Shown in pieces: positions 12,238 through 23,800 of a DNA stretch of 64,000 bases (its first letter is position 1; each line of letters opens with the position of its first letter). A program made the position numbers and the translations under genes. The notes under the pieces were generated by a model. It ran no database searches and was not told where the DNA came from. It saw only the letters and a program-made list of their open reading frames with translations. Origin of the DNA: Nautilus pompilius (lineage: Eukaryota > Mollusca > Cephalopoda > Nautilida > Nautilidae); NCBI GenBank assembly GCA_018389105.1, contig JACATO010001548.1:1-64000 (forward strand). Reading direction: 5' to 3'.

Positions 12238-14074
12238 TATATATAGTTTTTAATTCGTTAGCTTTGTTTTCCACCATTTCTGTGTTCTTCTTCACCCAGC
12301 CAGTATTCGTCAAGTTCTCATCAAATCTAACACCATCATTTAACATAAATACACCATTAAAATATAAACAAGTTATTAACATGACAATGGATTTATACAA
12401 ATGAATACAGGTTTGTAAATATACACAGTAAAATCTGCCACCAGGTCTCTCAAATCACAGGTTACAGCTTTAACACAACAGCAGTTTGGAGAAGACATCG
12501 AAAATGTAACATTTCATCTGCTAAAATGTTTCGTTAACTCTTTAGCTTCCATCTTTTACAGAAAAAGTAAAGTTTAAAGTGATGCCAGCTTTCAGTTTGT
12601 GGCGTAGTTTTCTTTTGTCTCTTTTCAGTGGCTATAATATATATATATATAGGGAAACATTTCACTTAAATATATGAAAACTCTCCGCTATCGAGTAGTT
12701 CGCCGAGTTACGATCAGGTTTCCTCGCCGGAACACCACTGAATGAAATAACTTATTAGAGATGTTCACCTATCAGAAACCGAAATATTGTAATTCTTTAT
12801 ATATGTGTAATTGTGGCTTTTATGGAGTAAGAGAAGGAAAATCGTGATTATACGAACACCACAATCCAGTCAGTGCAACTGTGACTGCCAATCGAACGCC
12901 GTATGCAACGATGCACAACTATGACGTGTATACCAATGGCATACAGCGCCATGCACAACTATGATGAGCGCATTTTTCTGGTTTCATTAAGAAAAGAGCT
13001 GTGGCTGAGAAGTATAAAAACGCTTAAATTTACTGAAATTATTTTTGAAGTTAACAATGCAGGAAAGCTAGTGAACAAGATGTTACCCACGACAGGCAGA
13101 CTGAATACTGAGCCCAATGGGACATTTTTTCCCCCCTTTACATGGAAAAAAATCAAAAATGAAATATCAGTCTGTTCATTAGCTAGACTCTGTGACTATA
13201 TATAACGAGTTCATTTTATGATCTAAAATATAACAGAAGTAGATGAAAGAAGTATGAAACCTCGGGGGTGATTGAAGTACAATATCCTATCGATCAGGAA
13301 ATGCCTTAGCTGATCTGGTTGCTCGTGTGGAACTGTTTCGCATTCACAACTTTCTCTTGAGTTTCTATCGATTCAATAACAATAACTCGATGTATCCTCT
13401 TCTGGCCTCAACTCTCTTGTTAAACTCTAACTTGTACATCCATCTGATTCTCCAAGGTTTTCGTATTTTCTATAGACCCTTTAGAGTTAATCCTTAGCAA
13501 TAACAACAAGTTTGCTTCCCTTTTATGTCTTATTTTTTAAAAAAAATCCCGAGATGTTTAACAGTAATATATTTAAAAGAAAACTATTACACAAGTAAAG
13601 TTGTATCGTCATGAATTTAAATATCACGACAAAATTATAATACATGTTAGCTTTATACAGATACATAATATTGGTGAGCGCTAGTTCTTATAGTGATAGA
13701 TATGTATTAGAGCTGGAAATATTGGAAAGACACCACATTCAAACGTCGCTAAGAAATAACCAATACATTATTCGTTTTGGAAAGACTGATATTTCACCCG
13801 CCGTGATAAAACAATTTTTACCATCCCTCTTTGTGCTACAGTTTATTTTCTTCCGTCTTTTAGCTGATTTTTACTAATTGTTTGCTTTTTTAGGTAAAGT
13901 ATGAGAAATCTTGCCGGTTTACTAAGACTATTCCGGTCTTTAAAGTTGTAACCCCGCTCTCTTATTTTTGATATACTGGTTTTTCTAAACCGAATTCTAA
14001 CTTCTGTCCAACACACAATTAAATTAGCACCAAACGTTTTCTGTTTGTGTGTGGCCATCTTCTGTATACCGAAC
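12238..14074. other. Intergenic DNA, nothing recognised
   Basis: AT-rich DNA downstream of the Tc1 copy. Short open frames exist on both strands but none resembles a known family. A short TA run sits near 12640. Confidence 0.5.
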
Positions 14075-14622
14075 CTCTCTCTCTCTCACTCTCTCTCTCA
14101 CGCTCACACATACACACCTCCCTCTCCTCTCTCTCTCCTCTCTCTCTCTCTCCCACACACACACTTCTCTCTCTCTCACTCTCTCTCTCTCTCTCTCCCA
14201 CACACCACCTCTCTCTCCTCTCTCCCCCACACACACCTCTCTCTCTCCCACACACACCTCTCTCTCTCACTCTCTCCTCTCTCTCCCACACACACACCTC
14301 TCTCTCACTCTCTCTCCCACACACACACCTCTCTCTCACTCACTCTCTATCACACCCTCTCTCCTCTCTCACACTCTCTCCTCTCTCTCTCCCCCCACGC
14401 ACACACCTCTCTCTCTTACTCTCTCACCTCTCTCTCTCCCCCACACACACCTCTCTCTCACTCTCTCTTCTCTCTCTCTCACAATACACCTCTCTCTCTC
14501 TCTCTCCTCTCTCTCTCTCACATACACCTCTCTCTCTCACTCTCTCCTCTCTCTCTCACACATACACCTCTCTCCTCTCTCTCTCCCACACACACACACA
14601 CCTTTCTCTGTCTCTCAAGTGA
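14075..14622. repeat. Mixed CT and CA microsatellite
   Basis: About 550 bp of CTCTCT tracts broken by CCCACACACACA blocks. All three plus-strand frames stay open because the tract lacks stop codons. It lies just beyond the 3' end of the DUF885 gene. Confidence 0.95.
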
Positions 14623-14847
14623 GCCACATTTATTCAATTTCAGTCTGACGCACTAAGCCCTTTCCACCAAAAATCAGAATAAAGGGGATAATTTAGAAAA
14701 GAAATGCCATTCTCCGCCACATCACCACGGTACCGGGATAGTATTCCCAAGAGATGCAGTGAGGTGACCAGAGACAGGTTGGACCAAGAGACTGCCGCCG
14801 TGGGCCGGGTGGAGATGGGATACACGCGGCGTCTTGCTGCTGAACAG

Positions 14848-14853
14848 TTTATT
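14848..14853 (-). promoter_or_regulatory. Candidate polyadenylation signal AATAAA of the DUF885 gene
   Basis: AATAAA on the minus strand about 90 bases past the stop codon at 14944-14946. A second AATAAA lies at 14629-14634, about 310 bases past the stop, just before the CT/CA microsatellite. Either could end the transcript. Confidence 0.45.
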
Positions 14854-14943
14854 GTAGACAAACAGAAGCGTTCTGCCTTTTCAGCCGCCGAACCGAGTCC
14901 TGCTTCTCTCCTGTCGTGTACGGCTGAGCGACATATCCGACGG

Positions 14944-15173
14944 CTAGTCGTCGGCCCTCGCGAGGACGGCGAGCAGCACGAGGAGAGAGAGTACGCATGC
15001 GCCGTCGGGGCGGACGTGGTCGCTGGCGGAACCGTGGCGCTGGTGAGCCAGACCGAGAAATCGCGGGCTGTGGCTGAGAATCCATCTGTCCACCAACACC
15101 TCGAGCGTGGTCAGGGGCATCGGTCCACTGCTGAGGACAACGTCGTGGAATTCCTTCAAGTCGAACCTCCTGC
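14944..15173 (-). CDS. DUF885 gene, coding exon 17 (last)
   Basis: Residues 559-634. It opens [20 protein letters not shown], the conserved end of the domain, and continues to a basic linker and the hydrophobic tail [18 protein letters not shown], then TAG. Acceptor ttcag. Confidence 0.94.
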
Positions 15174-18100
15174 CTGAAAAACACAACAAAATAACACGAG
15201 TTGCTAGGCGAAATGTCGTTAATCCAACGAAATGTCGTTAATCCATCTTATCTGACAATTTCTAAGCAAGAAACGTGGTTCGCGTTATTTAATTGTTCTA
15301 GAAGCTTAATGTAACACGAGTTGCTAGGCGAAATGTCGTTAATCCAACGAAATGCCGTTAATCCATCTTATCTGACAATTTCTAAGCAAGAAACGTGGTT
15401 CGCGTTATTTAATTGTTCTAGAAGCTTAATGTATCTCTCTCTCTGTGTACATGACGGACGCTCTAGTCCATTGTCGTCATCTTTAGCTGGAGATCGAGTT
15501 ATGTCGGGAGCTGATCTCAGAACTGGTGAATGATTTTATAAGCAGGTGTTCAGTAAGGTAGCAATCAAAGCTAATCTGGCTCCGTACCCGTTACGGATAT
15601 AGCCGCTATTTAAAATGAGAAAACCATCTGTGGAGAAAAAAAAAGTAATATATTACGTGCACAATGACAGACAAAGGGTTAAGAAAACTGTCAGGACAAA
15701 TATAGACCGAGGCATAAATAAACATTCCAGAAGGGGAATTACGTAAACATGACCGGCAGTAAATATTTTCCATGGCTTCCTTTGCTTACAATGTGACAGA
15801 ATTTGATGGCGACAAGCGTTTAAGAACACCAACGTCAACTGCTTACATTCTTTTATAGAGAACCAATAGAATATAGTAAACTAATACATGACTATTTGAG
15901 GCAGTTTACAATAAGTACAAAAAAAAGAAAAGAAAGCCAACTTTAAGTCCAAATAAATGCACTGGGGTCGTGGAGTTGCGTGAGGAGACACTCTTGAATT
16001 CTGAGATTACTTTTAAGAGGTCAGGTGGCTCGTCATCCGACACGGAAGCTACATCGGACGTCGGAGAAGTACGCGGGAGACCCAAGAAGCCGATGCTCGG
16101 ACCAATTTTCAAATTAAGCGTCTGCCCCGAAATGGACTGGCGCAAGACTTCCTTTTGGAATTCTAAGAGATTCGGAAGATCTTCGATTTTCCAAGGACCA
16201 TCTCCATCGGACTGCGGAGAAGTTGGCCAGTCGGTGAAACGGGGTTCCAGAGATTTGCATATAGACCGGCGTGTTCGTTTCAAGGACTCCATGCACGAGC
16301 GCCATCAAGCTGGGGTTATTGTTCGTGCGACAAAGAACTACTACTTCCCTCATCCCTTTATTCCGTGTAATCTTTAAAATTTTGTCAGAAAGCTATAGTT
16401 TCCGAGTATGTTCGATTCGTCTTTAGATGTTTGTCGCTGTGGAATTCCGTCAAAATGTCAGAGAGGTGAGCGCTTGGCGTACCTTTATCTTTAATTTCTT
16501 TGAAGGAATTGCTCTCCTTCTTATGCCCTGATTGACCACATAACAAACCGAGCACACATTTGGTCCGCACTAAATTATGCCCTGATTGACCACATAACAA
16601 ACCGAGCACACATTTGGTCCGCACTAAATTATGCCCTGATTGACCACATAACAAACCGAGCACACATTTGGTCCGCACTAAATTATGCCCTGATTGACCA
16701 CATAACAAACCGAGCACACATTTGGTCCGCACTAAATTATGCCCTGATTGACCACATAACAAACCGAGCACACATTTGGTCCGCACTAAATTATGCCCTG
16801 ATTGACCACATAACAAACCGAGCACACATTTGGTCCGCACTAAATTATGCCCTGATTGACCACATAACAAACCGAGCACACATTTGGTCCGCACTAAATA
16901 AAGAGCCCAAACGTTAAAAAGGGGTTCAAAATTTGGTTTTATTAATCTTTAAAACTCTAGACAGTTAAAACCGATAGGCATAATGTCTTCTTTCTTGTTT
17001 GTACTATCGCTTGGCAGGTAGATTTTTGTATTGAATTCTCTTTGAAGGTGATTATTATCATTTTTAAAACATGAGAGACCTAAGAAAACAACATTTTTAC
17101 AAAGAAAATCGGTCGTTAACTCCACCAGCCATTGATCTCGAAGTCAAGAAACACGGACCTTAGCATTAGAAACGCGAACATTTTGTTACATTAAACAGAA
17201 AACCATAGGAGCCAAAACTTACCCAAACTGTTCTCCGCCTTTTCCCTAAGCTCCTTGATCTTAATTTCTCCAATCTTGTAAGCGCATGCGTGACCCGGCC
17301 ACGTGATGTACCGATCTACTTCCGCCTCGATATCTTTTTTCGAATACGCCGTATAATCCCACAGATACTGAATAGCTTCATCTCTGGTCCAGCTAAAAAA
17401 AAGGGATAGAATGGAGGCTTTCTTCAATAGTTTTTAGTGTATCTTGCTCTTAAAGACTGTTTTGAGTAGCCCTGCTTTCTCGGGTTTTAGAGAAACGTCA
17501 CTGGGTGTCGTTGTCACTAACTGGAGTTAGCCAGACGGTGCCTTCAACGAGTTTTTGACCATTTTCCCTCTTTTTCTTCCATGAATATAAATTACAAGAC
17601 ATCATAGTAGCTGGAGTGTATTAAATTAATTACCAGACTGCGGTATATTTCTCAGTCTCTTCTTTACTAATGAAAGTATATTCCTTTTGTCGGAGGGATA
17701 CATCAAAGAACCCGTTTATGACTGAGTTTTAAATGATTTCACACAGTAAACTCCACCCCGTGACCATCTCTCGTATACGACCGTCGTAAGGATGGCTTCT
17801 ATGGCCACGAATCAGATTAGTTATGGACAATACAAGGCTTCTCTAAGTCCTCCTAAAACGGATAATAGTGGGTGTTGTCGCGACTGGTGGCACCATATTG
17901 CTAGAAGTTTTAGGGTCAATGGCACGGCCGATAAACCGTAATTGCTAGGGTTTACGACAAACCACGAACCCGGCGGCAGATGTTACGAACAAAAGTACTA
18001 TTAAAGCCGTTATTTCTGAAAATAGGGATCTGGTGTACAAAATAGGGCGTGCTAGCGGATGGACTAGCAAGCCACTGGCGCAGTTGGCAGTCTGAGAACC

Positions 18101-20391
18101 GACCGACAAACCTCAAGCTTAGACCAGCCCTGACGCCATTTGTTAAATTCTCGCCAACTTAACGTTTTCGTTCGTATTTATAACGTTTAGAACGATTCAT
18201 ATATAAGCAGTAGTTTCAAATTGGCAACTGATCATCGGTAAACAGTACACACTAGCACGTGATCGTCGTGTCTTTAAGACACTTAATGTGGAAAGTGTCT
18301 GGCTGTGAATGGTATCAGAAGCCGACGTAAACTGGTTCGAGATATGAGAGTTCCAACAGAAACAGGCTTCATGTTGTCTTCAGCTACGAAGAAGACGAAT
18401 GGTACGACCTGGCGGCAGTTCCAGCGTCTACATAGAAAGGAATTATCGCCAGTGGTGCATTATTCTAGAAAATTCTTTGTAGCATCGCTCCACGAGGACG
18501 CCAAGGAACCTTATGGATGCTTGTATAGTCCCAAAGCAAGACTCGGTGGCTGAGTGATATCAAAGAAGAAAAGTAGTAACGACCCAGCCATCTCTCAGGA
18601 TATAGACTTAAGCTCACACCATCGATGTCAGCCAAAGGGCATTTTATAATATGGACAAGTCGAAGCCAGTATTCCATACCTACCATTCAAAACTCCTATT
18701 TGTGTGAAAAGGGTGCTGGTAGCAACAAAAAAAAAAAAAAATCAAAGGATCGCATTATCGTGTAACTCTAGGGTTAAATGGTTGGGGACTTTGGTACATA
18801 AAGAATTCTGAGAATGGCAAGTGCTTTAAGAACGTTAATGTCACTACACCGTCAATGATATATCATCGTCACAAGAAGGCTTGAATGACTTCCATTGTGT
18901 TCAAAGGTATTCCAGGGAGCGCTTCAATCGCAGAATGAAAACATAGGAAAAGCGTTTGCTGTGGTCTGCGAATAATGGCCCCACTCCATAAACATGATTC
19001 CACAGCTGTCCACGTGGAACTGATGTTCCTGACAGCCTATATATATATATCATAAAACCTTCAGCCCTAAGATAAAAGAATCACGCAGAATGTTAAATTA
19101 CACTACAGGAAAAATTGCAATTAGCAAAAAAGACAACAAAAGTATCCACACACTGGATGTCACCATTCACCGGAACTCCTAGTTAGTAAATGTCAGGGCT
19201 TTCGGCTGGGGCCCAGGGATCCCCTAGTTCTGGATATCCAACGCTAAATTTGTGATTGCTGCGTTGGAAGATAACATACAGCCACTGAAGAATTAGAAGG
19301 AAGGAAGGGAGCAGCGACTCGTTGAGATTTACAAGGATATTAGGAGAAACAAAGGGAGCAAAATGATGCAGAGACGAGAGGCTTCTATCCGCATCAAGGA
19401 CCGAACTTTCCTTGGAATGTGGCTGTAGTTGAAGATAATTTACTGCCATATGCAGTGCACCCTAGTGATCAGTCTTGATCTTAGTCTTAATAGCTGAGTT
19501 CCATCTATTGTTTTCGCGTATACATATCTGTCGCCACGTGGTGTCAGAGAATAAAGGCTCAAACAACTTTTGCGACGAGTGACTGAATTTCGTAAAAAAT
19601 CTATTTAAAGTTAGGAATTCAAATAATTGTATTACCTTTATCTGGCAAAACTGTTTCAAAGATTAGGGATGCTTGCAGCCTACTTCAGTGGGTCTTTGTG
19701 GAGCAGGGTAAGCAGCACCCCATTCAAAGTTTTTAGGCCCCAGTATTTTTAAACCACCCGTAGGTAGCCAGGTAAAGACGACGGCCTCTTCATTTCCTCA
19801 TCACATCTAAAAATGACGATTTCTAGTAAGAAGCCGAGTCCCATCCTGATCAGTGACACTAAACCAACTGCCCTCTCTCCGGAAAGATGGCGGAAGTTCT
19901 GTGACGTCATACCGTGACAAGGATGAGGGTGTTTTTACATGTCGATGTAATTGTGTACTCTTCACAGGGCGCGAAAATACTTGTCTGATTTGACAACAGC
20001 GGATGCTTTTTTACAGTCTTCCGGCCCAGTTTTTCAAGGGATGAATTACATATCAGAAGACCTTATATACTCTTCAGTAGTAGGGGGTGAGGAAGAGTAA
20101 GCTAGAAGCAGACAGACTGTACTTACTTAAAGATGTGAATTCCTGGATCCACTACCAGTCGGGCGGCGCGTAATATTTCCGCTTGGTATCTTCCCAGCCT
20201 ACAACAGAAAGACAAATCGCGATATCTGCTGTCACCTGTGGACGTATTAAGAGTAAACAAGAAAATCCTGCTGATGAAGCGTACATACCGTATAGTAAGT
20301 AATTGATTTGTCCGCAGCAGTTGTTGCGGAGGAGATAAATCTTTTAAGCGGGTCTTAGTTTTCAAACCGCATCGCGAGAGAGAGAGAGATG

Positions 20392-20424
<33 letters not shown>

Positions 20425-20840
20425 AGATGTAGAGAGAGATGGAGAGAGATAGAGAGAGAGAGATGGAGAGAGAGAGAGACAGAGAGAGATGGAGAGAGAG
20501 AGGAGAGAGAGACAGAGAGAGAGAGGGAGATATGGAGAGACAGACAGACAGAGAGCGAGAGAGAGAGATGGAGAGAGAGAGATGGAGAGAGAGAGATATG
20601 GAGAGACAGACAGACAGAGAGCGAGAGAGAGAGATGGAGAGAGAGAGAAGAGACAGAGAGAGATGGAGAGAGAGAGAGGAGAGAGAGAGAGACAGAGAGA
20701 GATGGAGAGAGAGAGACAGAGAGAGAGAGGGAGATATGGAGAGACAGACAGACAGAGAGCGAGAGAGAGAGATGGAGAGAGAGAGATGGAGAGAGAGAGA
20801 TATGGAGAGACAGACAGACAGAGAGCGAGAGAGAGAGATG

Positions 20841-20874
<34 letters not shown>

Positions 20875-23800
20875 AGGTGTGTGAGAGAGAGATGGAAGAT
20901 GGAGAGAGAGAGATGGAGAAAGAGAGAGAGAGATCGTCGAAAACGACTAAGCGAAGTAGTGCCATTGCTTCCGGTGTCCATCACGACGCCATCGCCAGTC
21001 TTTCTTGCGACACGGCTGGTACTTTAAAAATATGTCGGATACTTATTTCTATGACAGCGGACATAGTTCTGCAAATTGTTTTTTTTTTTTCTTTCATTGG
21101 GCTAGTACTGGCCGAATACAGGCTGTGGTATTGGCCGATGCTGGGCCAATATAGTTTGTGGCAAAACTCACGTCGTAACGGTAGGCCGGCATTGGCTCAG
21201 TGGCCTGTGTAGCGGGCCAACGGTGCCAGTGCAAAACAGCATATCGCCAGCATTGGCCCAATACAGGCGTGTTTGTTGGGAAAGAACGGTACGGCGAGAA
21301 CTGTTAACCACAACCAACCACAGCGGCTGTGTAATTCTAAATTTAAAGAAGTGCAAGTAAAATTGCAACGTTCTTTGAGTACCATAACTGAGACTACAAT
21401 AAAGTATGCATATTCTAATCTTTGAAGGCTTCTTTCTGTTTTTGAAGTAGCTAAAATAATCTAATATATTACGATTAAAGATATAATCTATTACACTTTA
21501 TTCCGCTGTGATCATTAATTTCTAAAGCATTTCTCCGCTAGGTGTCCTCATAAATGCGACTTTCTTTTTTAAATAGCCGAATCCAAGTGAAGTAATTCGG
21601 TAACGAAAGTGCAACCGACCCTTTGATCCCTTTAAGTTATCCCAATAAAAAAAGAACGTCGCTTACTTTAGCATTCAAATGGATGTTGCGAAAATGGCAG
21701 CATCGTGGTGTGGGTCCGCATCCTTACAAAATAACATGACTGAGATTTAACTGGTTACTTTGCCATGTTTCTTCTTTCTAAAATTAAACTAGGAGATTAG
21801 AAATACTGCTTTGCGTACTTACAATTCATATTTGTCTTTGTATAATTTCATTTCTTCTCCTAAATACTCGGCATATAATCCCCAACCCTGAATATATATA
21901 AAGAAACAAATTACAGGTAATTTTGGAAATATTTGTATTTTTTATTTAACCGATTAAAAATAAAAAATCACCAACGCGCGTTAGAAAATAATTTTCATTT
22001 TCAACAATAAAATATGTTTTATCTATTTTCTCGTCTGCCATCGCGATTTAATAAGCAATAAAAGCTTATTTTAAGCAATATGAATATTGGAAATAATTAT
22101 AGAAACACAAGATATGCATAAATAATATGCAACTAGAAACGTATATAATACATGTACAATGCATTAATATTTCTCATGTTGCTTTATATAAAACGCGACC
22201 TCTTGAGTTTATCGATGTATGGCGTTGTTCCAAATACCATGTAGCTCTTTCCACGGTTAATTCAATTATTCGCTGTTTGGCTTTCTCAGAGTCCTTCCCT
22301 ATAACGTATTTAACCTCAATGACATCTGTTTGAGGACATTGAGCAGACCGGGGCATCTTTGTGTATGCTCCATCGGCCTCTTAACATTCCAGATAATTTT
22401 ACATCGCATTAGCTGTATGTATGGGATAGTCGACATGTTGGAAAATGAATGCCCGCCAAACGAGATGTCTTCCTGAAGGATTGGCTTGATGGATGAAAGC
22501 CTGGCTCTACCTGTCGACGTCCGGTATAGTCAGCCCCGCACTTGTATCGATCCATCTCAATGCTTCACAGTAGCTGTTGTACACCGACAGTTAAGCCGTT
22601 TCCCAAGTCAGTCTTAGGAAACTGCCACTGATTATTGCCAGACAGTTCGAACTTAGACTCATCTGTAAAGATTACCATCCTTTCAGGTTTGGTCATCCCA
22701 CTGGTTCATTTCTGCTTCCTATTTCAGTCTTACCATTTGGCTTTCTTACCTTGATAAAGTATTCTGGGCAGTTGCAACCACTTCTCACCAATGCATATAT
22801 CTTACTGTTCGCGAAGAAAGGCTAACATCGGTACCCACAGCAGGTCTGCTCCAGATCTCTACCGGCCCGTCGTCTACCAGGTAGAGAACTAAATGAGCTA
22901 CTTAAGTCCAAACTTTCCAAAAGCCACGTTTCTTCCCTGATTGCGTCTATTGGCAACAGCACCAGTTTCCCGTATCCTTCTCAGTCTTGCAAGTAGCTAT
23001 TTCTAAGCATAAAGTGAGGCTGCAATCTGAGTATCCTTCACTAACTGAAACTTTGAGTTCCATTTTTTCTTGTTTGAATCCAACACATCAGAATAGTCAT
23101 TCTAACTGATTGGCCACCAATCTCCGTACTATGGAACATTTAATTTTTATAGGTGAGATGCAATTCTATTGATTCTGATTTGACCCATCTTTCTCTAACC
23201 GTTTCTATAAACCTTCCCAATACTGTGGATACAAATATGCCTATATATTATATATACCTCCACGTAAGCAGTGTAAGATGGGAAGCGGAAGGGGACTTGG
23301 AACATGTTTCCGTTATCCAGATGTCTTCGCCAATCTGATATATTCCCGTCAAGCGCATAGCTAAACTGAAAGAAGGAAACGCTAACATTAGAAAACAAAA
23401 ATATAAACAAATAAAACCAAAATTCTGGCAGATAAATTAATTTTCACTCGATAAGCATAACGGTATTACTTTCATTTCTTGTCACATTAGGAATTGTAAG
23501 CCGTGATTGTTTTCTTGTTATATTTTATACGAAGGTTAAAATGTCGATACAGTTGAGTTTCGAATCTAAACCACATTAAGAACCTAAGATACATTTGAAA
23601 TTTGAAACTAGACCTCATTGAGAGCCTAAGCTCAGTGGAGTTCTGGATCTAGCTAGGTCCCATTAATATTGTAAGACAAATTGAGTATTCAGTAAATATC
23701 CCTTTTAGGGGCCTAAGATACATTCGTATTATCAATCTAGATTACTTTAAAAGCCTAAGACAGTGCAATTTTCAAAACTAGGCCAATTTAAGAGTCTGAA

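Noticed and set aside
14045-14656. Three overlapping plus-strand frames of about 200 codons
   Set aside because: CT/CA microsatellite without stop codons in any frame.
14704-15177. 157-codon plus-strand frame
   Set aside because: Antisense of the last DUF885 exon, which has a clear acceptor and family match on the other strand.
16385-16894. 169-codon minus-strand frame with a Cys-rich 18-residue repeat
   Set aside because: Translation of the identical 54-bp minisatellite units. No family resemblance.
16521-16898. CRISPR-like array
   Set aside because: Head-to-tail identical units with no unique spacers, in an animal intron.
18300-18560. Transposase helix-turn-helix remnant
   Set aside because: Basic composition only. 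No motif could be named with confidence.
20123-21212. Long frames on both strands over the GA array
   Set aside because: Low-complexity GA repeat. Only the last 72 bases of the minus-strand frame are a real exon (DUF885 exon 15).
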